This document shows positions 16,902 through 24,730 of a stretch of 64,000 nucleotides of DNA, in pieces. Location of the stretch: positions 1 through 64,000 of the forward strand of contig JAFTIP010000002.1 of the NCBI GenBank assembly GCA_017456845.1, in the 5' to 3' direction. The notes beneath the pieces are model-generated. The model was not told the DNA's origin. It saw nothing but the letters and a program-made list of their open reading frames with translations, and did not search any database. The stretch comes from Ruminococcus sp. GTDB lineage: Bacteria > Bacillota > Clostridia > Oscillospirales > Acutalibacteraceae. The position numbers were made by a program, and so were the translations under genes. The number at the start of each line of letters is the position of its first letter. Within the stretch, counting starts at the first letter, position 1.

Positions 16902-17588
16902 TCAGACGACAGGAACAGGAAAGAACCCCGTATAGTCGCATGAAATCAAGTGAAAATTTATACCCTCGTACTCGCCTGTAACAGCGTGCCTATGGGTAAA
17001 TGCACCATGCAGATGACCATAATAGCAATGTTTGATGTTGTGCTTTTTTAGCACCTCAAGAATCTCATCGCAAATTACAGAGTCATACACAGGCGGATAA
17101 TGTAAGAATACCACCGGCTCCAAGCCTGTTTTTTCAGCCTCGGCTATTGACATCTCAAGTCTGCCGACTTCACGTGCAAGGACTTTAGCGTCCTTTTCCC
17201 CACCGGGTTCGCTTATCCAGCCTCGGGTACCGCAAAGTGCTTTTCCCTCAACAGCGTAAGCGTTGTTGAAAATGATTTTTATACTGTCAAAACCATTCTC
17301 GTTAAGGTATTCGTCAATTTTCTTTTTAGTGCCCCACCAATAATCGTGATTGCCTTTCAGAAAAAGTTTTTTGCCGGGAAGCTCATTAATAAAGGAAAAA
17401 TCCTCATAACACTCATTAAGCTTCATAGCCCATGAAATATCCCCTGCTACAACAACAGTGTCGTTATCGGTTATAAGCTTTTTCCAATTAGCTTCCAGAC
17501 GTTTTGTGTAATCGCTCCAACCTGCGAAAATATCCATAGGCTTATCTGTACCTAAAGAAAGATGCAGGTCAGCTATTGCGTAAATCAT
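16902..17588 (-). CDS. Calcineurin-like metallophosphoesterase
   Basis: Predicted cytosolic phosphohydrolase of 228 residues. All five metal-ligand motifs are visible: ADLHLS near residue 6, AGDISW near 49, GNHDYWWG near 79, LHYPPV near 163 and GHLHG near 195. The substrate is unknown; homologues are annotated only as predicted phosphohydrolases. It lies 3 nt downstream of thrC and 38 nt upstream of tig with no terminator visible, so it may be co-transcribed with both. Confidence 0.85.
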   Translation of the reverse strand: MIYAIADLHLSLGTDKPMDIFAGWSDYTKRLEANWKKLITDNDTVVVAGDISWAMKLNECYEDFSFINELPGKKLFLKGNHDYWWGTKKKIDEYLNENGFDSIKIIFNNAYAVEGKALCGTRGWISEPGGEKDAKVLAREVGRLEMSIAEAEKTGLEPVVFLHYPPVYDSVICDEILEVLKKHNIKHCYYGHLHGAFTHRHAVTGEYEGINFHLISCDYTGFFPVPVV

Positions 17589-17591
17589 TTA

Positions 17592-19097
17592 TTAAAGCTC
17601 CAGAGAGTTTACAACATACTGGGGCATCTCATCAACAGAGATAAGATTTTTAAATCTGTCTTCCATTGTGCGTGTTGCCTCAAGAGGAGCAGGAATCTCA
17701 GTATTTGTAAGTGAAGAAAGTCTGTCAACAACCTTGAACTCGTCAGCCTCGGTGATTTCTTCGCCTGTAACAGCAGAAAGAACAGCACGGGAGAACTTGT
17801 AGGGGCTTGCAGTAGAAGCAATGATGTTAGGTGTTTTGTCACCGGTTGCATCTACGTACTTTTCATATACATTAACAGCAACCGCTGTATGTGTATCGCA
17901 AAGATAGCCTGTATCCTTGTAGAGAGAAGCAATAGTTGCAAGAGTCTCTTCCTCTGTTGTGCAACCGCCGCAGAAATCTGCCTGAACTGCATTCTTAACC
18001 TTTTCGTTAACAGTATACTTGCCGTCGTTATTAAGTGCAGACATATACTCTCTGTCAAGGTTATCGTTTCTGTCGCTTAAGAGATAAAGGAGTCGCTCAA
18101 GGTTACTGGAAACGAGAATATCCATAGAAGGAGAAACAGTTGTGATAAACTGTCTGTTCTTATCGTAAGTACCTGTTGTGATAAAGTCGGTGAGAACATT
18201 GTTGGAATTAGAAGCACAGATAAGCTTGTTAACGGGAAGACCCATCTGCTTTGCAAAATATGCAGCAAGGATGTTACCAAAGTTACCTGTAGGAACAGTG
18301 ATGTTGATTTTATCGCCAAGTGCAATTTCTTTAGCGTTTACCATATCGCAGTAAGCAGAAATGTAGTAAACAATCTGAGGAAGAAGTCTGCCCCAGTTAA
18401 TGGAGTTTGCACTGGAGAACATCATATTATTATCTTCAAGTTTCTTGATGATTTCTTCAGTTGTAAAAATCTTTTTAACACCTGTCTGAGCATCGTCGAA
18501 ATTACCACGGATAGCACAAACATTAACATTATCACCTAAGGTTGTATCCATCTGATGCTTTTGCATGGGACTAACGCCATCGCTGGGATAAAATACAACG
18601 ATTTCGGTATCTTTAACACCTGAGAAACCCTCAAGTGCAGCTTTACCTGTGTCACCGCTTGTTGCAACAAGAATAACAGCTTTTTTGCCATCGGCAGTTT
18701 TCTTTAAAGAGCAAGTAAGCAAATGAGGTAAAATCTGAAGTGCCATATCCTTGAAAGCACATGTAGGACCGTGGAACAGTTCTAAAAGACAAAGCTTTTT
18801 GTCGCCATGGTTAACAATGCTTATGGGAGCAGGGTTAGAACCATTGAACTTCTCCTCAGTGTAAGCTTTTTCAACGCAATCTGCAATTTCCTCGGCTGTG
18901 AAATCGGTAAGATAATCACCGATAACCTTCTTTGCTCTGCCTCTGTAATCCATAAGCAAAAGTGCTTCAAAAGTTACACCGTCGTACTTAGGGAAAGACT
19001 CGGGAACAAAAAGACCGCCCTCAGAAGAAATACCTCTTGCAATTGCCTCAGCAGATGTAATTTTCTTCGAGTTATCTCTGGTACTGATATACAGCAT
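17592..19097 (-). CDS. thrC: Threonine synthase
   Basis: PLP enzyme converting O-phosphohomoserine to threonine. The 501-residue length and opening (YISTRDNSKKITSAEAI, GGLFVPESFPK) fit the long bacterial type. The PLP lysine lies in HGPTCAFKDMALQ and the phosphate-binding loop in TSGDTGKAA. AGGAG lies upstream of the ATG and a clear sigma-A promoter at 19133-19161 drives it. No T-box or other leader fits in the roughly 30-nt untranslated region. Confidence 0.95.
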   Translation of the reverse strand: MLYISTRDNSKKITSAEAIARGISSEGGLFVPESFPKYDGVTFEALLLMDYRGRAKKVIGDYLTDFTAEEIADCVEKAYTEEKFNGSNPAPISIVNHGDKKLCLLELFHGPTCAFKDMALQILPHLLTCSLKKTADGKKAVILVATSGDTGKAALEGFSGVKDTEIVVFYPSDGVSPMQKHQMDTTLGDNVNVCAIRGNFDDAQTGVKKIFTTEEIIKKLEDNNMMFSSANSINWGRLLPQIVYYISAYCDMVNAKEIALGDKINITVPTGNFGNILAAYFAKQMGLPVNKLICASNSNNVLTDFITTGTYDKNRQFITTVSPSMDILVSSNLERLLYLLSDRNDNLDREYMSALNNDGKYTVNEKVKNAVQADFCGGCTTEEETLATIASLYKDTGYLCDTHTAVAVNVYEKYVDATGDKTPNIIASTASPYKFSRAVLSAVTGEEITEADEFKVVDRLSSLTNTEIPAPLEATRTMEDRFKNLISVDEMPQYVVNSLEL

Positions 19098-19132
19098 TTA
19101 AAATCAGCTCCTGTTAGCCAAAATAATATATT

Positions 19133-19161
19133 ATTATACACCAATGTTTGTAAAAAGTCAA
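19133..19161 (-). promoter_or_regulatory. Sigma-A promoter of thrC
   Basis: On the minus strand -35 TTGACT (19156-19161) and -10 TATAAT (19133-19138) are separated by 17 nt. It lies between thrC and the dipeptidase gene. Confidence 0.8.
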
Positions 19162-19163
19162 AA

Positions 19164-20036
19164 TTAGGTAAATAAATTATGTGCATTTATGTACATGATT
19201 TTTTGTACAACTTGCTCATTAAATCCGCTTTTTAACAGCTCTTCATACAAAAAAGACATTTTATCAATGCTATCAAGCTCTTTCAGAGCATCGCACCCAT
19301 CAAAATCCGAGCCAATACAAAGTGTATCTTCTCCGCCTAAAGAAAGAAAATGATAGATGTGTTTTACCACATCGTTAATTGATGCTTCTGATTCCTCAGG
19401 ATTAAGAAATGGAGGGTAAAAATTAATGCCCACTACTCCCCCGCTTCTTTTGATAATCTCAAACTGTTCATCAGTAAGGTTGCGTTTATTGGGACATATA
19501 GAAAAGGAATTTGAATGTGTGGCAATAATCGGCTTATCAGAAATTTCTGCAACATCATAGAATGTTCTTGGGCTTGAATGAGAAAGGTCAATGTAAATAC
19601 CGTTCTTTTCAAATTCTTTTACTGCTCTTTTGCCTGTGTCTGTAAGCCCAAAAGAAGAATCTGAAAAAGCACCACTTCCGAGCTCATTATCCTCGTTATA
19701 AACAATAGTAACAGCTTTTGCTCCAAAATCTTTAAGCTCAGGGATTTTTGACAAATCCCCACCGATTACAGATCCGTTTTCTACACTCAGGTAAAATCTG
19801 CGATTCTCGTTATTAAGAGGCAGATAAAACTTATTGTAAACATCTGCACAGCTTCTGAAAAATTCAAAGGCTTTAAGTCCTCTTATACTATCCGGAATCC
19901 ATACAGCCATTAATTGAGTATAATCTTCCAAAAACTCTGCCTTTTGGGGTGTTACGCTTAAAACAGAATCATGTATAGATAGATTTTCAGTATGTATTCG
20001 GTACAAAGTATCACAATGCAAATCAAATAAACGCAT
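19164..20036 (-). CDS. Membrane dipeptidase (peptidase family M19)
   Basis: Zinc dipeptidase related to renal dipeptidase, 290 residues. Metal-binding and signature motifs: DLHCDTLYRIH at the N-terminus, VENGS, the histidines in THSNS and SHSSPRTF, GVVGINFYP and GSDFDGCDAL near the C-terminus. No signal peptide is seen, so it is probably cytosolic despite the family name. ATG at 20036 follows GGGAGA and overlaps the yraN stop codon; the upstream ATG at 20048 precedes that site. The physiological substrate in this organism is not evident. Confidence 0.88.
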   Translation of the reverse strand: MRLFDLHCDTLYRIHTENLSIHDSVLSVTPQKAEFLEDYTQLMAVWIPDSIRGLKAFEFFRSCADVYNKFYLPLNNENRRFYLSVENGSVIGGDLSKIPELKDFGAKAVTIVYNEDNELGSGAFSDSSFGLTDTGKRAVKEFEKNGIYIDLSHSSPRTFYDVAEISDKPIIATHSNSFSICPNKRNLTDEQFEIIKRSGGVVGINFYPPFLNPEESEASINDVVKHIYHFLSLGGEDTLCIGSDFDGCDALKELDSIDKMSFLYEELLKSGFNEQVVQKIMYINAHNLFT

Positions 20037-20037
20037 A

Positions 20038-20418
20038 TTATCTCCCATTTACAAAGGCGTTCTCGATGTAATTTATACTATCAACTCTGTGCTTTTCTTT
20101 AGTCAGATACACCTCAGCTATATCGTATCTTGGGGTTTTCTCAATATTCTTATATCGCATATAAGTCTGAGATGCACGTATGATTTTTCTTCTTTTTTCA
20201 GCATTAACAGCAGCACGAGGCGGAAAGAGTTGGCCAACGGTACGGGTTTTAACCTCAACAAATACAATATATTCTTTGTTTTCGGCAATAATATCAATCT
20301 CGGAATGAAAATTTCTCATATTTCTTTCTCTGATTCTATAACCTTTTCGCCTAAGATACTTTGCAGTATACTTTTCACCGATATTGCCTATTTGTATTGG
20401 TGTAAGTTCTTTTTTCAT
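20038..20418 (-). CDS. yraN: UPF0102 family protein YraN
   Basis: A 126-residue protein with a predicted restriction-endonuclease-like fold. The core motifs are GEKYTAKYLRRKGYRI, EIDIIAENKEYIVFVEVKTR (E-D-ExK type) and a basic C-terminal half. Its biochemical role is not established. It overlaps rnhB by 4 bp and is followed directly by the dipeptidase gene. rnhB-yraN adjacency is common across bacteria. Confidence 0.9.
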   Translation of the reverse strand: MKKELTPIQIGNIGEKYTAKYLRRKGYRIRERNMRNFHSEIDIIAENKEYIVFVEVKTRTVGQLFPPRAAVNAEKRRKIIRASQTYMRYKNIEKTPRYDIAEVYLTKEKHRVDSINYIENAFVNGR

Positions 20419-21014
20419 TTCAGTATTTTTTTAAGAAAGCTTAGTCTGTGTATTGGGCAGGGGCCGAATTCTCTTAACGCCTCTGTATGTACCTTTGTAC
20501 CATAGCCTTTATGTTTTTCAAAACCATACTGAGGATATTCCTCAGCATATTTTAACATAAGTCTGTCTCGGCTTACCTTCGCAAGAATCGAAGCACAGGC
20601 AACAGACATAGATTTAGCATCACCTTTAACAATACACTCTCCGTTAATTTCAATAGGAGGCATGGTATTGCCGTCTATATAAGCAAAATCAGCTTCAATG
20701 CTTAAACTTTCAACAGCTCTTTTCATAGCGTTCATTGTTGCTCTTAGGATGTTTACTTCTTCAATTTCATCAACATCAGCAAAAACAATAGAATATGCTA
20801 AAGCCGACTCGCAAATCACATCAAATAAAGCTTCACGTTTTTTCTCAGAAAGTTTCTTGGAATCATTAACGCCTTCTATTATCAATCCTTTTGGAAAAAT
20901 TACAGCAGCAGCACAAACAGGACCCGCCAAAGGACCTCTGCCTGCCTCGTCAACTCCGCAAACATACTGATAACCTTTATTATATGCTTCATTTTCATAC
21001 AACAGCCAATCCAT
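20415..21014 (-). CDS. rnhB: Ribonuclease HII
   Basis: Removes RNA from RNA-DNA hybrids and incises at single ribonucleotides. The catalytic motifs are clear: GVDEAGRGPLAGPV near residue 20, DSKKLSEKKRE near 51, YIDGN near 112, and SVACASILAKVSRD near 133. The length of 199 residues is normal. It is 2 nt downstream of rbgA and overlaps yraN by 4 bp. Confidence 0.95.
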   Translation of the reverse strand: MDWLLYENEAYNKGYQYVCGVDEAGRGPLAGPVCAAAVIFPKGLIIEGVNDSKKLSEKKREALFDVICESALAYSIVFADVDEIEEVNILRATMNAMKRAVESLSIEADFAYIDGNTMPPIEINGECIVKGDAKSMSVACASILAKVSRDRLMLKYAEEYPQYGFEKHKGYGTKVHTEALREFGPCPIHRLSFLKKILK

Positions 21015-21016
21015 TA

Positions 21017-21892
21017 TTACAGCTCCTTTGGTGTTTCAAGAGAAATCTTGCCAAGCTTAGCGGCTCTGAATTCGTCTAAAAGCATAATAGCGGCACGCTC
21101 GGTATCCGGCTCACCTCTGGAAATTAGCATTCCTCTGCGTTTAGCAATTACACCTAAAAGATCATAGGACTCCATCTCAAGTTCATCGTCGGTAAGCTTG
21201 AATCTCTCAATAAAAATTGGCGGTTTAATTTCTTTGAACAAGTCAAGAAGTCTTACCGCAAGAAGCTCAGCATCAAGAATCTGGTCTTTTACGGCACCTG
21301 TAAAGGCAAGACGTTCGCCTACTGTCTGATCTTCAAACTTAGGCCACAAAACACCGGGAGTATCTAAAAGTTCAAAACCTCTGTCAAGAGTGAACCACTG
21401 ACCGCCACGGGTTACACCGGGTCTGTCTTCGACTTTTGCACGATTCTTCTTTACAACACGATTAATAAAAGAAGATTTACCAACATTTGGAATACCTACA
21501 ATCATAACACGAATTGTGGGATTAGGAATACCCTTCTTCTGTTTTGCTTCAATTAGGTTTGACAAAAGCTTGCGTGTAGCAGGAACAAAGTTATTCTGTC
21601 CCTTGCCGCTTTTGCAGTCAATTGCAAGGGCAGGAATACCCTTGCTGTTATAATAAGAAATCCATTGTGCGGTAACTTGATTATCTGCCATATCGCATTT
21701 ATTAAGAAGAACGATTCGAGGCTTTTTGCCGATTAGCTCCTCGATATCCGGATTACTTGAAGATATAGGGATACGTGCGTCTTTAATCTCTGCAACAGCG
21801 TCTACGAGCTTTAAAGAAGCCTCTATAAGACGCTTTGTTTTGGTCATATGACCGGGAAACCATTGAATATTCTGAGTTTTGATTTCATTCAT
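21017..21892 (-). CDS. rbgA: Ribosome biogenesis GTPase RbgA/YlqF
   Basis: Circularly permuted GTPase acting late in 50S assembly. The order of motifs is G4 LLNKCD near residue 64, then G1 GIPNVGKSS near 132, then G3 DTPGVLWP near 177, which is diagnostic of the YlqF class. The N-terminal WFPGHMTK is characteristic. At 291 residues it is the usual length. The rplS-lepB-rbgA-rnhB order matches Bacillus (rplS-ylqF-rnhB) with lepB inserted. Confidence 0.95.
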   Translation of the reverse strand: MNEIKTQNIQWFPGHMTKTKRLIEASLKLVDAVAEIKDARIPISSSNPDIEELIGKKPRIVLLNKCDMADNQVTAQWISYYNSKGIPALAIDCKSGKGQNNFVPATRKLLSNLIEAKQKKGIPNPTIRVMIVGIPNVGKSSFINRVVKKNRAKVEDRPGVTRGGQWFTLDRGFELLDTPGVLWPKFEDQTVGERLAFTGAVKDQILDAELLAVRLLDLFKEIKPPIFIERFKLTDDELEMESYDLLGVIAKRRGMLISRGEPDTERAAIMLLDEFRAAKLGKISLETPKEL

Positions 21893-21902
21893 ATTATCAC
21901 CT

Positions 21903-21935
21903 ACAAGAAAAGCTTACATCAAAGGATGTAAGCTT
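21903..21935 (-). terminator. Hairpin/terminator between lepB and rbgA
   Basis: 11-bp perfect stem AAGCTTACATC (21910-21920) / GATGTAAGCTT (21925-21935) with a 4-nt loop. On the minus strand it is followed by TTCTT. Only 17 nt separate it from the rbgA start, so rbgA must depend on read-through or a promoter inside lepB. Confidence 0.7.
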
Positions 21936-21942
21936 CTTAGAA

Positions 21943-22605
21943 TCAATAAAGATAACCAAAATGGTTAAAGGGGAAAATAACAAACTGAGCTTTACCGATA
22001 ATATCATCGCAATCAATGCACTTGGCTTCTCCTAAATCGGTAATAGGTTCACCGTTTTGAGACACAATGCCAAAATAACGGCTGTCTTTAGAGTCACCGC
22101 GGTTATCGCCTAAAATAAAAGCCTTGCCCTCAGGTACTGTTAAGGAAAGCTCTTTTTCGCCGAGGGTATTGTTTGTGGGAGAATTAATGTAATCTTCCTC
22201 TAAAAGGACACCGTCAACATAAACCTCGTGAGTTACGTAGTTTATATAAACTTCCTGCCCGCCTAAAGCAATAATTCGCTTAATAATAGGTTTATCATGA
22301 TACTTGCCTGCAGGAATTACAACAATATCGCCCACCTCAGGCTCATAAAAGAAATTGGTAATAATTACTTTATCATTATTAACAAGAGTAGGAAGCATAG
22401 AAGAACCATCGATGTTAACCAGACGGAAAACACAGGTTAAAAGTATTACCACAATAACAATTGCAGAAATAATACAATGACCCCACTCAAAACCGATATT
22501 GGCTCCTTTGGCTGTGTTAACCTCTATAGGCTCAGACTCTACGTCAAGGCCAAAAGATTCGTCGTTAATATCAATATCATATTCGTCAAGATTAATTTTC
22601 TTCAT
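21943..22605 (-). CDS. lepB: Signal peptidase I
   Basis: Membrane serine protease (Ser/Lys dyad) that removes signal peptides. An unusually long acidic cytosolic N-terminal tail (about 40 residues) precedes one membrane segment (about 43-60). The catalytic Ser lies near residue 69 in DGSSMLPTL and Lys near 109 in KPIIKRIIALGG, followed by LGDNRGDSKDSRYFG. At 220 residues it is normal for the Gram-positive type. It lies between the rplS terminator and the lepB-rbgA hairpin. Confidence 0.94.
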   Translation of the reverse strand: MKKINLDEYDIDINDESFGLDVESEPIEVNTAKGANIGFEWGHCIISAIVIVVILLTCVFRLVNIDGSSMLPTLVNNDKVIITNFFYEPEVGDIVVIPAGKYHDKPIIKRIIALGGQEVYINYVTHEVYVDGVLLEEDYINSPTNNTLGEKELSLTVPEGKAFILGDNRGDSKDSRYFGIVSQNGEPITDLGEAKCIDCDDIIGKAQFVIFPFNHFGYLY

Positions 22606-22623
22606 ACTAACACCACTTTAAAT

Positions 22624-22657
22624 AAATAAAAAAGGGACAACACGAAGCTGCCCCTTT
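22624..22657 (-). terminator. Terminator downstream of rplS
   Basis: On the minus strand AAAGGGGCA pairs with TGTCCCTTT (one G-U) around a 9-nt loop and is followed by TTTTATTT. lepB starts 19 nt further on with no room for a promoter. Confidence 0.75.
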
Positions 22658-22667
22658 CTTTAGAAAA

Positions 22668-23015
22668 TTACTTACGGATAGCTTCCTTAACCTTGGCAGC
22701 CTTACCCACTCTGTCGCGAAGATAGTAGAGCTTGCTTCTGCGAACTTTACCGTATCTTACAACCTGTACATCCTTAACGTTGGGGGAGTTAACAGGGAAC
22801 ACTCTCTCAACACCTACACCGTAGGATACACGTCTAACTGTGAATGTTTCGGAAACACCGCTGCCACGCTTTGCGATAACTGTGCCTTCGAACATCTGGA
22901 TTCTTTCTCTCTCACCCTCACGGATGTTAACGGATACCTTTACAGTATCACCAACGGAGAAAGCGGGCTTTTCTGCCTTTACGGAATCTGCTGCGATTAA
23001 TTTTAATGCGTCCAT
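22668..23015 (-). CDS. rplS: 50S ribosomal protein L19
   Basis: A 115-residue large-subunit protein at the 30S-50S interface. The sequence is highly conserved ([55 protein letters not shown]). ATG at 23015 is chosen because TTGGAGGTC precedes it; the frame extends to 23030 without support. It has its own promoter (23139-23167) and a structured leader of about 100 nt that matches the expected position of an L19 autoregulatory leader. Confidence 0.96.
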   Translation of the reverse strand: MDALKLIAADSVKAEKPAFSVGDTVKVSVNIREGERERIQMFEGTVIAKRGSGVSETFTVRRVSYGVGVERVFPVNSPNVKDVQVVRYGKVRRSKLYYLRDRVGKAAKVKEAIRK

Positions 23016-23030
23016 TTTATAGACCTCCAA

Positions 23031-23132
23031 TTATTTTTTCGAGCATTCTTAACCCTTCGGCAGAGGACTGCTCATATTATTAGGCATTTGCCTTTTAACA
23101 TCTCGTCGCTGAGTACGACGGAAATCAAATGC
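23031..23132 (-). ncRNA. Candidate L19 ribosomal protein leader RNA
   Basis: The rplS 5' untranslated region folds into two domains. A long-range stem GCATTTG/CAAATGC (23126-23132 with 23084-23090) encloses a CGTCG/CGACG hairpin. A second stem GAGCA/TGCTC (23069-23073 with 23041-23045) encloses GCAG/CTGC. An L19 leader family is known in low-GC Gram-positives. Membership is inferred from position and structure and needs a covariance-model search. Confidence 0.6.
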
Positions 23133-23138
23133 TTAAAT

Positions 23139-23167
23139 ATAATAACACAATACTTTTGAAAATGCAA
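23139..23167 (-). promoter_or_regulatory. Sigma-A promoter of rplS
   Basis: Minus strand -35 TTGCAT (23162-23167), 17-nt spacer, -10 TATTAT (23139-23144). Start predicted near 23132, giving a leader of about 115 nt. Confidence 0.75.
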
Positions 23168-23224
23168 GTGTTTTTTACTCTTTAGAATTAAGTTTTTATG
23201 AATAATACAGCAAATTTCTATGAA

Positions 23225-24133
23225 TCATCTGTTTTTATTTAAAAAAGCAGTAAAATACTCGGGTAATTCAGAGTCAAACTCCATATAATCGCCACTCACA
23301 GGATGAATGAAGCCTAATGTCTTAGCGTGAAGACATTGTCCCTCCAATGAAGTTATAACCTTTTTGGGACCGTAAACATCATCACCGGCCAAAGGATGGC
23401 CTATATGTGACATATGAACTCTTATCTGATGGGTTCTGCCTGTCTCTAAAATACAGCTTATGTAGCTGTAGCCGTTAAGTTCTTCTAAAACTCTATAGTT
23501 TGTAATCGCATTTTTAGAGTTTTTATAAGTAACTGTCATTTTTTTACGGTCATTCTGGTCTCTTCCGATAGGAAGGTCTACCCTACCCTCAAGCTCTTTA
23601 AATCTGCCATAAGCAACTGCTCTATATTCACGTTTAACGCTATGCTCTTTAAGCTGTGCAGCCAAAGAATTGTGAGCCACGTCGTTTTTGGCAACAACCA
23701 GAAGACCGCTGGTGTTTTTATCAATTCTATGAACAATACCGGGACGTAAAACCCCGTTAATCCCCGAAAGCTGACCTTTGCAATGAAACATCAACGCATT
23801 TACAAGGGTTCCTGAGTAATTACCGGCTGCAGGATGAACAACCATACCCTTAGGTTTATTAACAACAATAAGGTCAGAATCCTCATAAACAACATCCAAA
23901 GGGATATTTTCGGCTTCTGCCACATATTCTACCGCCTCGGGAACATTTGCCCTGACAACATCATTATCTTTAAGAACGTAGCTTTTACTTACAACTTTAT
24001 TATTAACCAATACGTTGCCGTCTTTTATAAGAGAACTTATAAAGCTTCTTGACCTATCGCTGATTTGTTCGCTTAAGTATTTGTCTATCCTTGAGCCTGC
24101 ATCATTTTCGACTGTAAAAATATAATCACTCAT
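23225..24133 (-). CDS. RluD/RluA-family rRNA pseudouridine synthase
   Basis: A 302-residue protein with an N-terminal S4 domain (SRIDKYLSEQ, SRSFISSLIKDGNVLVN) and a pseudouridine synthase domain with catalytic Asp in HRIDKNTSGLLVVAKN, followed by GRTHQIRVHMSHIGHPL. It most resembles RluD/YlyB, which modifies 23S rRNA helix 69, but the exact target cannot be read from sequence. ATG at 24133 overlaps the end of lspA by 8 bp, the same lspA-rluD order as in Bacillus. No strong terminator is visible after it. Confidence 0.92.
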   Translation of the reverse strand: MSDYIFTVENDAGSRIDKYLSEQISDRSRSFISSLIKDGNVLVNNKVVSKSYVLKDNDVVRANVPEAVEYVAEAENIPLDVVYEDSDLIVVNKPKGMVVHPAAGNYSGTLVNALMFHCKGQLSGINGVLRPGIVHRIDKNTSGLLVVAKNDVAHNSLAAQLKEHSVKREYRAVAYGRFKELEGRVDLPIGRDQNDRKKMTVTYKNSKNAITNYRVLEELNGYSYISCILETGRTHQIRVHMSHIGHPLAGDDVYGPKKVITSLEGQCLHAKTLGFIHPVSGDYMEFDSELPEYFTAFLNKNR

Positions 24134-24668
24134 CGCTATCAACTAAGAATTCAACCGGTTCGTTTACTGTTTGTTTCTTATCACTCTTGCCATATACAAA
24201 AATCACGTAAATAAGTAATAAAACAGTACCGATAGTGATGGCGTAATCTGCAATATTACAAATTGGCGGAAAGAAGCTTAAAGCAAGAAAATCAACAACG
24301 TAGCCGTTTACAACTCTGTCGATTGCATTACCTATACCTCCGCCTATAACAAGGGTCGATGCCGTTAAAAACAAAGGAGTGTTATATTTAGGGTTAAACA
24401 TAAGGTACATAAGAATACCGCCGACTACAACCATTATACCAACGAAAACCCATCTGAAAACAGAAGAGCCCAAACCAAAAGCCATACCGTCATTATAACT
24501 TAAAGTAAAGTCAAGAAGTCCTTTGATTACAGTCACAGAGTTACCTTCTTGCTGTAAGTTTTCAACGATTAAATATTTACTTATCTGATCAACTGTAACA
24601 ATTAATCCTGCACACAATAAAGCAATTATGGCACCAATATACGTTTTAATATTTCCTTTAGTTTTCAT
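24126..24668 (-). CDS. lspA: Lipoprotein signal peptidase
   Basis: Membrane aspartyl protease (signal peptidase II) that cleaves prolipoproteins. Four membrane segments are apparent. The catalytic Asp residues are D117 in GGIGNAIDRV and D141 in CNIADYAI, and the conserved YNDGMAFG replaces the more common YNTGAAFG. The acidic C-terminal tail is cytosolic. It lies downstream of ileS across a hairpin and overlaps the RluD-type gene. Confidence 0.94.
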   Translation of the reverse strand: MKTKGNIKTYIGAIIALLCAGLIVTVDQISKYLIVENLQQEGNSVTVIKGLLDFTLSYNDGMAFGLGSSVFRWVFVGIMVVVGGILMYLMFNPKYNTPLFLTASTLVIGGGIGNAIDRVVNGYVVDFLALSFFPPICNIADYAITIGTVLLLIYVIFVYGKSDKKQTVNEPVEFLVDSDE

Positions 24669-24688
24669 AATATCCTCCTATACAGGAT

Positions 24689-24717
24689 AAGCGGTGTATT
24701 GGTAACATACACCGCTT
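24689..24717 (-). terminator. Hairpin between ileS and lspA
   Basis: 11-bp perfect stem AAGCGGTGTAT / ATACACCGCTT with a 7-nt loop. On the minus strand no U tract follows (TATCCTG), so an RNA-processing or stability element is more likely than a terminator. Confidence 0.5.
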
Positions 24718-24730
24718 AAAGGTAATTTAA

